Part shown: positions 1 through 6,311 of the stretch, in pieces
Layout of the letters: every line of letters starts with the position of its first letter
How positions within the stretch are numbered: position 1 is the first letter of the stretch
NCBI GenBank assembly: GCA_964556705.1
Contig: CAZKXX010000100.1
Location: 1 to 13,778, forward strand
Reading direction: 5' to 3'
Source of the DNA: CAZKXX01 sp964556705
Lineage (GTDB): Bacteria > Acidobacteriota > Terriglobia > UBA7540
DNA: 13,778 nucleotides
Position numbers and translations under genes: made by a program
The notes under the pieces: model-generated
The model's input: the letters and a program-made list of their open reading frames with translations, nothing else
What the model was told of the DNA's origin: nothing
The model's database searches: none

Positions 1-4
1 GCTG

Positions 5-23
5 GTCACTCGTCACTCGTCAC
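5..23. repeat. short direct repeat (GTCACTC units) downstream of the decoration gene
   Basis: Two and a half head-to-tail copies of a 7-bp unit reading GTCACTC lie just past the stop of the 36-446 gene. They are one of many short-period repeats in this window. No gene can be supported in bases 1-35. The next phage gene, expected to be the major capsid protein, would start further left, outside the window. Confidence 0.6.
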
Positions 24-35
24 GGACCACGGTTC

Positions 36-446
36 TTACGTCACCGGCACGACGACGGCGTTCGGCGAGAGGAAGACGAAGAAGATCTCGCCGTCGGCCG
101 CGGACGATTCGGCGATGCCGAGCACGTGATGCAGCGTCGCCGAGCCGGGCACGGTCGAGAGGTCGGCGCGGCGCAGCGCGCCCGTCGATCCCGCCACCTC
201 GACGTAGTCGCCCTTGTTGATCGTTCCGCTCGCGTAGGCGCGCGAGATGCCGTACTTGCGCACCGTGGCGCTGCGCCCCGCGGCGGAGACGGCTTCCTGC
301 GTCAGGCCGTACGAGAGCTGGTTGGCGCCCGTCGGCAGCTTGCATTCGCCGTCGTTCGTCGCCGGAACCACCGCGCGGTATTTCCCCGCGCCGCCGGCGT
401 CGGTCACCTTGTAGGTCTTGTCGAGAACGTAGGTTGCTCCTGCCAT
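36..446 (-). CDS. DUF2190-like capsid decoration (cement) protein
   Basis: A 136-residue protein, probably a head decoration protein that stabilises the capsid lattice. It is rich in Gly, Ala, Val and Thr with a repeated short beta-strand pattern and no membrane segment. It opens MAGATYVLDKTYKVTDAGG, and the middle region (about residues 76-83, INKGDYVE) followed by an LGIAES segment is reminiscent of DUF2190/RecA-like small capsid proteins of Mu-like phages. The ATG at 446 is set by GGAGG at 451-455, four bases upstream. The gene follows the protease/scaffold gene and should precede the major capsid gene, which is the usual place for this family. The family call rests on pattern and context; it could instead be another small beta-rich head protein. 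Confidence 0.7.
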   Translation of the reverse strand: MAGATYVLDKTYKVTDAGGAGKYRAVVPATNDGECKLPTGANQLSYGLTQEAVSAAGRSATVRKYGISRAYASGTINKGDYVEVAGSTGALRRADLSTVPGSATLHHVLGIAESSAADGEIFFVFLSPNAVVVPVT

Positions 447-460
447 GGATCCTCCAGAAT

Positions 461-528
461 TGAGTGATCGGGCGATTTAGTGATCGGGTGATTGTTCGGA
501 ATGAATCGCTAAATCACTGAATCACTCC
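461..528. repeat. imperfect inverted repeat of GAGTGAT / GATTTAG units between scaffold and decoration genes
   Basis: The gap 447-556 holds arms GAGTGAT (462-468) and ATCACTC (521-527). Inside are related GATTTAG-GAT units on both strands (472-484 and 504-518). The result is a quasi-palindrome built of 7-10 bp units. It could fold in RNA between the two head genes, but there is no U-tract, so I do not call a terminator. It looks like the same class of short-period repeats seen elsewhere here. Confidence 0.6.
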
Positions 529-556
529 ATCGCACTGTGTGAGACAAGTTCCACTC

Positions 557-1123
557 TCATTCGCCGCCCGCCACGCCCCGCCGGTACTGCTGGACGAGGT
601 CGGGCTGTTCGCGGCCGATTTCGCTGAGCGCCTGGCCGAACGTGAGCCCGCGCTCGCGCATGCGCTGCTCGGCCAGGAATTTCACCTGCGTCGGCGCGTC
701 GCCGGGCGCCGTTCCGGCAAACCCCGCGGGCGCGAGCGGCACGCGCGGCTTCTGCGCGGCGAGCAGGCGGCGGAACATCGCGACGTCGGTGAGCGCGATG
801 CGCCGCCAGTCGTCGCGCTGGCGCGGCAGCAGGCGTCCCGCGCGCACCGCCTCCTCGAGTTCGCGCTCCACTTCGGCGCGGAAAAACTCCGCGGCGGGCA
901 CGGCCTTGCCCCGCGCGTCGTTTTCCGAAAGCAGCGCGCGCGCTTCGGCCAGCGTGATGTCACGCCCCGCCGGCGTGTCCGACATCCGCGCCGGCTCCGG
1001 CTCGAGCCCGAGCTGCTCGAGAACTTTCTTCAGCTCCTCGGGATCGAGATACAGCTCCTCGCTCAGGTCCTCGTGCATGACGCAGATTTTTCCCTCCGCG
1101 ACGGATAGCGTTGCAAGTTTCAT
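557..1123 (-). CDS. candidate nested scaffold protein (internal in-frame start, Mu gpZ-like)
   Basis: This would be a 188-residue protein made from an internal ATG of the protease gene and sharing its stop. It begins MKLATLSVAEGKICVMHEDL and continues with acidic helical segments (LYLDPEELKKVLEQLG, FFRAEVERELEEAVRAG) and a C-terminal TFGQALSEIGREQPDL region. The internal ATG at 1123 has GGAGG at 1128-1132, at the same four-base spacing as the downstream decoration gene, inside otherwise poorly conserved linker sequence. In Mu, scaffold gpZ is made in this way from within gene I, as lambda Nu3 is from gene C. The arrangement is seen in the sequence; its use as a second start is inferred. Confidence 0.55.
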   Translation of the reverse strand: MKLATLSVAEGKICVMHEDLSEELYLDPEELKKVLEQLGLEPEPARMSDTPAGRDITLAEARALLSENDARGKAVPAAEFFRAEVERELEEAVRAGRLLPRQRDDWRRIALTDVAMFRRLLAAQKPRVPLAPAGFAGTAPGDAPTQVKFLAEQRMRERGLTFGQALSEIGREQPDLVQQYRRGVAGGE

Positions 1124-1849
1124 GATTCCTCCATGGTTGCGGCGCTCGGCGAGCGCCGAGGGGTGACGGCGGTCAGAGACCGCCGCGACAGGCTCGGCGG
1201 GAACAAACGCCGGATCCGAGAGCCGGATTTGCGGCAGCTCTTCGAGAAACGGCCGGTTCGTGAGCGCGACGGACGTGAGCGTCGTGCCCTGCGGCCGCCC
1301 GTTCCGCTTCGACCGCCCCGCCCAGTCGATCGCGGGCGAAAGGTAGCGGTACTCGCGCTCTTTCAGCAGCTCGCGCGCGCGCGTCGTGGGCTCGTACCAG
1401 CCGTACAAAACCAGTCGCTCAGTCGCGGAGTCTTTCAGGCGGCCGGTCGAGAGGACTCCGGACTGCGAGGCGGAGCGACCGACCGACTGAGCGAGCGGCT
1501 CGGGCGAGTCGAGCCTGACGATTCTTCCTGCGCTGGGGATGGGCCCGCCCGCGGCGACTTCCGGCATTTCGCTCGCGTGGTCGTAGTCCACGTTGATTTC
1601 GCCGTTCTGCCGCTCGCGGAAATTGCGAACGATGTCTTCCAGATCGCGGTGCGTGATTTCAAACGTCGTTTGCCCGCGCACCCAGCGGCCCGTGACGGCG
1701 ATGGGCACGCGCACGAGCCCGGCATTTTCCTCGGCGCCGGCGTCGAGGGTGATGACGAGCCGCGGCGGACAGGGGTTGGCGATTGGAGGACGGCGGTTGT
1801 CCGCCGGACCCGAAATGTGCGATGCGATGTTTGAGATCGGAACGGTCAT
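557..1849 (-). CDS. Mu gpI-like prophage head maturation protease (with C-terminal scaffold part)
   Basis: A 430-residue protein resembling the Mu I family (COG4388), the protease that cleaves scaffold and head proteins during capsid assembly. Diagnostic stretches are an N-terminal domain beginning near LVITLDAG (31-38), INVDYDHAS (85-93), YRYLSPAIDW (168-177) and TLTSVALTNRPFLE (190-203). The VDYDHA and SVALTNRPF stretches are hallmarks of this family. Residues 243-430 are a helical, charged scaffold-like region. The ATG at 1849 has AGGAGG at 1855-1860, five bases upstream; the open frame continues further upstream but without such a site and would overlap the portal gene. About 28 residues (118-145) are encoded by an inverted-repeat insertion at 1415-1498 between two conserved blocks, an unusual in-frame addition. 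Confidence 0.85.
   Translation of the reverse strand: MTVPISNIASHISGPADNRRPPIANPCPPRLVITLDAGAEENAGLVRVPIAVTGRWVRGQTTFEITHRDLEDIVRNFRERQNGEINVDYDHASEMPEVAAGGPIPSAGRIVRLDSPEPLAQSVGRSASQSGVLSTGRLKDSATERLVLYGWYEPTTRARELLKEREYRYLSPAIDWAGRSKRNGRPQGTTLTSVALTNRPFLEELPQIRLSDPAFVPAEPVAAVSDRRHPSALAERRNHGGIMKLATLSVAEGKICVMHEDLSEELYLDPEELKKVLEQLGLEPEPARMSDTPAGRDITLAEARALLSENDARGKAVPAAEFFRAEVERELEEAVRAGRLLPRQRDDWRRIALTDVAMFRRLLAAQKPRVPLAPAGFAGTAPGDAPTQVKFLAEQRMRERGLTFGQALSEIGREQPDLVQQYRRGVAGGE
1128..1132 (-). promoter_or_regulatory. internal ribosome binding site for the nested scaffold start
   Basis: A GGAGG on the minus strand lies four bases before the in-frame ATG at 1123, within the protease coding sequence. 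The decoration gene has the same motif and spacing (GGAGG at 451-455), which shows that this spacing is used in the same operon. Confidence 0.5.
1415..1498. repeat. in-frame inverted-repeat insertion in the protease gene
   Basis: The left arm at 1415-1432 (TCGCTCAGTCGCGGAGTC) pairs in two pieces with GACTCC (1454-1459) and CGACTGAGCGA (1484-1494). It encodes protease residues about 118-145, between the VRLDSPEP and LVLYGWYEP blocks. Its Ser/Arg/Gly-rich translation does not look like family sequence. The reading frame is kept. Confidence 0.6.
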
Positions 1850-1881
1850 GGAAACCTCCTCGAGAAACTTTTCACCAACCC

Positions 1882-3255
1882 CTAATCTCCGGCCCCCATT
1901 CCCTTTTCCTGTCCCCGCCCCGGCAAGCCGAGCTCGTTGGTGATGTAGCTCGCGAGTTCGGGGTAGGGCGCGACGACGCCCGTCTGCGCCAGGCGCGCCA
2001 GCACGTCGAGCGTCTGCTCGAACGTGCGCGCGCGCAGGTTGGAGACGGCGAGCGCCGGATACCGCCGCACGCCTTCCCAGTTGAAGTCCACGAGCCGCCG
2101 CACGGCCGTCGCCGTCAGCGTGCGCGCGATCTGGTCCGCGGTGGCCTGCACGGCGAGGAAAAAGAAATCGCTCTGCGATTCGCCGAGCGAGCGGTTGCCG
2201 CCCGCGCGCGCGCCCAGGCCGAGGTTCATGAAGAAGGCCAGAGCCGTTCGGGATATTTCGATATTGTGGTGTTGGATGGAATTGAAAAGGTCGCGGACGT
2301 TCCCTTCCACGCCCTTGAGCGAGAATTTCCATCCGTGCGGCAGCGAGACGCCGGTGCGTTCGTGCGCGGCGAGCTGCGTCACCCAGCGGGCCGCGGCCTC
2401 GCGGTCTTCCTTCGAGCCGGCCGGGCCCTGCTCGATGGTGGGCACGCCCAGCCCGTTCCGTTCGCCGGCGATGGCGTCAATGCGGTAGAGCTGGTGCTTG
2501 ACGTACCAGTGCAGGTAGGCGGGGCGGAGCATCGAGCGCCCGAAAAAGTTCGAGCCTTCCTGGTTGAACGTGAAGACGGCGAGGCGGTCGGCGGGAATCT
2601 GGACGCTTTCGAAATTCGCGTTGCGGTAGCCGTACTGGTGCAGCGCCAACAGCGTTTCGCCGTCCGTGTCGGTAATCCAGCGGTAGAAGGTGACGGGCAG
2701 GCGCGGCGCCAGGCGCGCCAGGCGCACGCGTTCGCCGTCCACGGCGTAAATTTCCTCGTGCACGGCGGCGCCGAACGCCAGCATGAGCAGCGCGTTTCTG
2801 AGCACCTCGTCCCAGCACTGCGAGACTTTCATGCCGGAAGGCGAAACGTATTCGAGCCCGCCGAAAAGGTTGTCGCGCACGAACGACGCCACCTCGCGGT
2901 CGAAGGGCGCGTCGGAAGCCGCGAGCACGTCCCAGTGCGCGGCGCGGATGGGCAGCTCGCAGGCGAGCAAGGTCGCGGCCACCTGCGCGTCCGAGCGCCG
3001 CATCTTTTCGTACGTGCGGATCGCCGCCAGCCCTTCGAGCTGCGGGTTGTACTCGCCGAAATCGCGCAGAAAGCCCTGGAAGAACGGCGTGCCCGTCAGG
3101 CCGCGCGGCGCCGCGACCGATTCGAGCGTCGGCGCCTCCAGGTCCGGCGACGCGTGCGAGGCCTGTAGCGCCGGCCTCCGGCCGGCCTGCTCGTGCCGCC
3201 GAGACGGCGGCGCTACGTCCCGCGCCCACGAAATCTCAATCGGTCCGAGTTTCAT
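1882..3255 (-). CDS. Mu gp29-like portal protein (DUF935)
   Basis: A 457-residue portal protein, expected to form the dodecameric ring through which DNA enters and leaves the capsid. Landmarks are a helical entry region around residues 70-108 (PQLEGLAAIRTYEKMRRSD, then PIRAAHWDV), an acidic strand FGAAVHEEIYAVDG (161-174), and the portal signature FFGRSMLRPAYLHWYVKH (237-254) followed by ERNGLGVP (265-272). The length is slightly below the roughly 500 residues of Mu gp29. The ATG at 3255 has GGAG about eight bases upstream. The gene sits between the large terminase (63-bp gap) and the protease (32-bp gap), as in Mu late operons, but the usual gpF-type gene after the portal is missing. Residues about 13-33 are encoded by an inverted-repeat insertion at 3165-3216. 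Confidence 0.85.
   Translation of the reverse strand: MKLGPIEISWARDVAPPSRRHEQAGRRPALQASHASPDLEAPTLESVAAPRGLTGTPFFQGFLRDFGEYNPQLEGLAAIRTYEKMRRSDAQVAATLLACELPIRAAHWDVLAASDAPFDREVASFVRDNLFGGLEYVSPSGMKVSQCWDEVLRNALLMLAFGAAVHEEIYAVDGERVRLARLAPRLPVTFYRWITDTDGETLLALHQYGYRNANFESVQIPADRLAVFTFNQEGSNFFGRSMLRPAYLHWYVKHQLYRIDAIAGERNGLGVPTIEQGPAGSKEDREAAARWVTQLAAHERTGVSLPHGWKFSLKGVEGNVRDLFNSIQHHNIEISRTALAFFMNLGLGARAGGNRSLGESQSDFFFLAVQATADQIARTLTATAVRRLVDFNWEGVRRYPALAVSNLRARTFEQTLDVLARLAQTGVVAPYPELASYITNELGLPGRGQEKGMGAGD
3165..3216. repeat. GTAGCGCCG...CGGCGCTAC inverted repeat inside the portal gene
   Basis: Perfect 9-bp arms (3165-3173 and 3208-3216) flank a GC-rich core that contains its own GGCC-type palindromes. 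It encodes the Arg/Pro/Ala-rich N-terminal tail of the portal protein. From memory, this GTAGCGCCGGC class is frequent between genes in acidobacterial and planctomycete genomes. Here it is coding and in frame. Confidence 0.65.
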
Positions 3256-3265
3256 CGTATTCTCC

Positions 3266-3301
3266 GTCGGGACGGGCCCTGCGCCCGCCCTGGGCCCCGA
3301 C
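3266..3301. repeat. GC-rich inverted repeat between terminase and portal genes
   Basis: GTCGGG plus GGGCCC (3266-3271, 3274-3279) faces GGGCCC plus CGAC (3292-3301) in the 63-bp gap. A further GTCGGGACCCC follows at 3309-3319. A strong RNA hairpin is possible, but no T-run follows, so an operon-internal repeat is more likely than a terminator. Confidence 0.5.
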
Positions 3302-3318
3302 GCTCGCGGTCGGGACCC

Positions 3319-5499
3319 CTACAGCGCCTCGAGCGCGCTCCATCCCGCGCCCAGTTCCGCGAACGCCGCGGGACTCACCATCGGCGCGCCTTCCACGAGG
3401 TAGGCGTCCGAAGCGCGCGCGGCGGGCGCCGAATCCGCGGCCAGGTCCGCCAGCGCCTTCGCCCAGAACTCGTCGGCGTGCCCGGCGTCGGTGCGAGCCG
3501 CGTCAAAGCGCAGGTTGCCGCTCGGCGTCGCGAATTTTTTCACCGCCGCAAACGCTCGCCGCACTTCGCGCGTGTCCGGCAGCAGGCTCAGCCGCTGCTC
3601 GATCCGCCGCTTGGTGCGGAACGCCAGGTCTTCTTTCACGGCGGCCGTGAACGTCACCGCTTCGACGCGCGGCGCGAACTCGCGTTCGAGCATTTCCCCG
3701 AGCATCGCGCCCATTCCCGTCGCGTCCACGCAGGCGCGCCGCACCAGGTATTCACCCTCCGGCCCGCGCAGCGAAAGCAGTTGGCGCGCGAAGGCGAGCT
3801 GCTCCTCGAAAGGCGTTTCGGCCAGGATGCGGACCAGGCGCGCAACGGCCACCCTGTCATGCTGAGCGGACGGTTCGGCTTCGCTCACCGTCCCTGAGCG
3901 TCGTCGAAGGGAGCGAAGCCTCTCTGCGTCTTCCTGGGGCGAGATGAGCGCGTTCGCTGACTGCTGAGATCCTTCGCTTTGCTCAGGATGAGAACCGCTC
4001 GCCGCAAGCGAGGTCACTTCATCGAGCCAGAACACCGTCCGGTCGCGGTGCCGGCCGATGTCAATGCCCAGATAAAACTCGGAAACCGGAAACCGGGAAC
4101 CGGGAACCGGAGCCGGTCCGGCCACGGTTCCAGGTCTCCGATTCCCGATTCCCGCAGCGTCGGCGATTCGTGCCGACGCCAGCAATTCCAGCGGCGTCTC
4201 CGCGCTCGCTTCCGCGCTCAAACAGGGCGCGAGCAGTTCGGGCGGGAAAAAGTTTTCCGCGGAGGAAACGAACTGGCAGCAGAACTCCTGTTGCCAGATC
4301 GCGTCGTCTTCACAGCCGTTGCGCAGCAGCACGAGATCGGCCTTCAAACCCTGCCGCACGGCTTCGTAGATGTCGCACTCGTGGGCCGACCAGGTCGGCC
4401 GACGAGGCGAAACTCGAAAATCCAAAGCCGAAACTCGGCCCCCGGCGGAGGATTTGCGGTTTTCGATTTCCGCTTTTCGCCCGTTGTCGAGTCCCGCTTC
4501 GGCCAACCCGGCCGCTTTGGCCAGCTCGTAAAATTTCCCCTGCGTCCCGTTGGGCGTGGAAATCACTTCCAGCGCGTAGCCGCGCGTGATGGTGGGGAAG
4601 AGCGCGGAATAGATCTTGTCGGCGTCGGCGTGAAAGGCGAACTCGTCGAGCGTGACGTTGCCCGTGTAGCCGCGCGCCGTATCGGGATTGGCGGGCAGGC
4701 CGTAGATCACCGAGCCGTTCGGGAAACGCACTTCGAGCTGCTTGACGTCGGCGCCTTCGAAGAAGTGCGACTCCGCCAGACGCGCCACGAGGCCGCAGGA
4801 GCGCACGTGGTCCTGGACCTTTTCCATCAGCAGACGCGATTGCCGTTCGCCTTTGGAGAGGAAGATCCACGTCGTCTTGCGTTTCAGACACTTGAGCACG
4901 GCGCGCAGCGTGGCGGCGAACGAGTAACCCACCTGACGGGCCTTGACGACGATCTTCAGCGGCGAGTCGTCCTCCACCCAGGCGCGCTGGTAGGGCAGCA
5001 GGCGGATGGCGGGAGAAGAAATTGTGAATTCTGAATTCTGAATTCTGAATTGTCCGGCCGGCGCCGCTTTGCTTCGCGCCGACGCTTTCCTTTTCTTCGA
5101 ATGCGGAGTCCTCGGCTTGGCAGGCGCCTTCCGAAATCGGGAATTCGACCTCCCGTCATCTTTCGGCGATTCGGCTGACTGGAATCCGGAATCCGAGGTC
5201 CGGTCGTCTTTCGTGGGCTTGGCCGGTTGCAGTCGGGCATCCGAGGTTCTGCTATCCTTCGGCGATTCAGGGTTCTTGAATTTGGAATCTGGAATCTGCG
5301 ATTCTTCGCCGGCCGCCTCGCGGGCCGCCACTCCGCCGGGCGGACGATTCGCGAGTCTCGAATCCCGAGTCGCGCTTCCCGGGTCCCGCTTTTCGTTTTT
5401 CGCTTTTCGCTTTTCGGCCTTCGACGCCGGGGACCCCCCGCGCGAATCCCGAACTTCGAGTTTCAGCTTCCCGGTTTCCATTTTCCGATTTCCACTCAC
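3319..5499 (-). CDS. Mu gp28-like terminase large subunit with repeat-derived extension and insertions
   Basis: A 726-residue DNA-packaging motor combining ATPase and nuclease. The core begins at LLPYQRAW (167-174). The Walker A-like loop is ARQVGYS (187-193), deviating from GxGKT as is usual for terminases. Walker B is VTLDEFAF (282-289) and the coupling motif is VISTPNG (312-318). The nuclease domain shows LGIDIG (477-482), VDATGMG (591-597) and HADEFWAKAL (674-683), giving the acidic cluster D480, D592 and D676. Mu gp28 is about 550 residues; the excess is explained by residues 1-166 and three insertions (about 339-367, 449-471, 496-549), all encoded by short-repeat DNA and all in frame. 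The start is GTG at 5499, overlapping the stop of the gp27-like gene as GTGA, so translation is probably coupled. A start closer to the core is possible, but no good site is visible. Confidence 0.88.
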   Translation of the reverse strand: MSGNRKMETGKLKLEVRDSRGGSPASKAEKRKAKNEKRDPGSATRDSRLANRPPGGVAAREAAGEESQIPDSKFKNPESPKDSRTSDARLQPAKPTKDDRTSDSGFQSAESPKDDGRSNSRFRKAPAKPRTPHSKKRKASARSKAAPAGQFRIQNSEFTISSPAIRLLPYQRAWVEDDSPLKIVVKARQVGYSFAATLRAVLKCLKRKTTWIFLSKGERQSRLLMEKVQDHVRSCGLVARLAESHFFEGADVKQLEVRFPNGSVIYGLPANPDTARGYTGNVTLDEFAFHADADKIYSALFPTITRGYALEVISTPNGTQGKFYELAKAAGLAEAGLDNGRKAEIENRKSSAGGRVSALDFRVSPRRPTWSAHECDIYEAVRQGLKADLVLLRNGCEDDAIWQQEFCCQFVSSAENFFPPELLAPCLSAEASAETPLELLASARIADAAGIGNRRPGTVAGPAPVPGSRFPVSEFYLGIDIGRHRDRTVFWLDEVTSLAASGSHPEQSEGSQQSANALISPQEDAERLRSLRRRSGTVSEAEPSAQHDRVAVARLVRILAETPFEEQLAFARQLLSLRGPEGEYLVRRACVDATGMGAMLGEMLEREFAPRVEAVTFTAAVKEDLAFRTKRRIEQRLSLLPDTREVRRAFAAVKKFATPSGNLRFDAARTDAGHADEFWAKALADLAADSAPAARASDAYLVEGAPMVSPAAFAELGAGWSALEAL
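3855..3992. repeat. CTGAGC...CGAAG-type repeat cluster inside the terminase nuclease domain
   Basis: Three related repeat fragments lie here: TGTCATGCTGAGC at 3855-3867, CCCTGAGCGTCGTCGAAGGGA at about 3892-3912, and the unit spanning 3964-3992 that contains GATCCTTCGCTTTGCTCAGGAT. On the coding strand the last gives the peptide HPEQSEGS. The cluster corresponds to terminase residues about 496-549, directly after the first nuclease strand and before VARLVRILAETPF. From memory, these units are widespread intergenic repeats in environmental bacterial genomes. Confidence 0.75.
4081..4155. repeat. GGAACCG / GATTCCC tandem repeat in the terminase interdomain linker
   Basis: Overlapping GGAAACCGG and GGGAACCGG units (4081-4110) and paired GATTCCC units (4139-4154) encode residues about 449-471, rich in Pro, Gly and Arg. 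The place is between the ATPase domain and the LGIDIG strand of the nuclease domain. Confidence 0.65.
4399..4485. repeat. CGAAAATC / TTTCGCTTTTCG-type repeat within the terminase gene
   Basis: Short AT-containing units (CGAAACTCGAAAATCC at about 4409-4424 and CGATTTCCGCTTTTCGCC at about 4465-4482) frame a GC-rich core. They encode residues about 339-367 in the region after the ATPase coupling motif. The translation is basic and low in complexity. Confidence 0.55.
5002..5499 (-). repeat. block of short-period repeats forming the terminase N-terminal extension
   Basis: About 500 bp of mixed tandem motifs: TTCTGAA units with several GAATTC sites at 5021-5052, GAATCCG doublets at 5180-5197, GGAATCT units at 5277-5305, and CTTTTCG units at 5388-5418. 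All lie in one open frame and give a Ser/Lys/Arg/Asp/Pro-rich segment of about 166 residues with no stop codon. It is disordered in character and absent from typical gp28 proteins. Confidence 0.7.
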
Positions 5500-6263
5500 C
5501 GCGTCATCTCTGACGCCGGAATATTCGGCAGCGTCGCAATTCCGTAAATTTCCTGAATTTTCTGGATAGCCTGCGGACCGAGTTCCGCGGCGTTTCCGCC
5601 CGCCTCAATCTCCTTGTTCATCCCTTCCAGTTGCAGCCGGATCAGCTTCAGTTTGGAGCGCATGAGCTGATGGTTCGTCTCGTTGATTTTCATGTCCTGG
5701 GCTTGCTTCTTCGCCCGCAGGCGCAGGAGCTGGTTGCGGAGGCCGATCTGCTCGCGTTGCAGGCGCAGCGAGACGGCGTCCTTCAGATTCAATTCGCCGC
5801 CCCGGCGCCGCAGCGCGAGCAGGCCGGTGAAGATCGCGGCTTCGGCCAGCCGCGCTTCGGCGGACTCCGGATCGCCCAGCGCGCGTTTGAGCGATTCCGC
5901 GGTCTCGACCAGGTGCTGCGCGCGGCGCTGCTGCACGTCCGGACGCGCGCGGAAAAACTCCTCGACGGCGCGCGGCGGGACGCGCACGCCCGCCGCCTCG
6001 AACACGCCTTCGACGACGTCTTCGACCGGCGAGCCTTCCACGAGCAGCGTCTCGACCAGTTGCTGTCCCTCGGCCGACAGCTCGGCGACGGTGCGCGCGC
6101 TTTTCGCGCCCGCGCCCTCGGCGCCTGCTTTCGCAGGCCCGCCGGCCTGCTGGCGCTTACGGCCGCGAGCAGGCCGGCAGGCGCGGGGAGGCGCGGCGGG
6201 GGGTTCCGCCGCGGGCGAGGCCGGATTCCTTTTCGGGTCGGTCGAGTTCATGCCTTCGTCCAT
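5496..6263 (-). CDS. Mu gp27-like protein (DUF3486), probable terminase small subunit
   Basis: A 255-residue DNA-binding candidate that probably recognises phage DNA for the large terminase. After a low-complexity Pro/Ala/Arg tail (1-55) comes a helix-turn-helix-like region (about 58-106, from VAELSAEGQQLVE to AVEEFFRAR). Long charged helices follow (about 110-220, e.g. VSLRLQREQIGLRNQLLRL), typical of DUF3486. The family is normally about 180-200 residues, and the excess is the N-terminal tail. The ATG at 6263 has AAAGGA about seven bases upstream; ATG 6251 is an alternative. The stop overlaps the terminase GTG. Residues about 28-45 come from the inverted repeat at 6129-6180. Confidence 0.75.
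   Translation of the reverse strand: MDEGMNSTDPKRNPASPAAEPPAAPPRACRPARGRKRQQAGGPAKAGAEGAGAKSARTVAELSAEGQQLVETLLVEGSPVEDVVEGVFEAAGVRVPPRAVEEFFRARPDVQQRRAQHLVETAESLKRALGDPESAEARLAEAAIFTGLLALRRRGGELNLKDAVSLRLQREQIGLRNQLLRLRAKKQAQDMKINETNHQLMRSKLKLIRLQLEGMNKEIEAGGNAAELGPQAIQKIQEIYGIATLPNIPASEMTR
6129..6180. repeat. GCCGGCCTGCT inverted repeat inside the gp27-like gene
   Basis: Perfect 11-bp arms (6141-6151 and 6168-6178) lie in the N-terminal low-complexity part of the gene, again in frame, encoding Arg/Ala/Gly-rich residues. The GC-rich core resembles the repeat in the portal gene. Confidence 0.6.
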
Positions 6264-6311
6264 CTCATTCCTTTCTTCCGGACTTGCGGTTTCCCCGGCT
6301 GCGTCGGGGCG

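Noticed and set aside
1850..2332. N-terminal extension of the protease frame into the portal gene
   Set aside because: Arg/Pro-rich translation antisense-like in character, overlaps the portal coding region, and AGGAGG sets the start at 1849.
1783..3168. Long plus-strand open frame (about 461 codons) opposite the portal gene
   Set aside because: Its translation is Arg/Ala/Val-rich with no family motif, and it is the complement of a clear portal protein. High GC removes stops from such antisense frames.
5021..5052. Phage packaging or origin site made of clustered GAATTC motifs
   Set aside because: The motifs are a by-product of a 7-bp TTCTGAA tandem repeat of the same sort as the other tracts; nothing else supports an origin or cos site.
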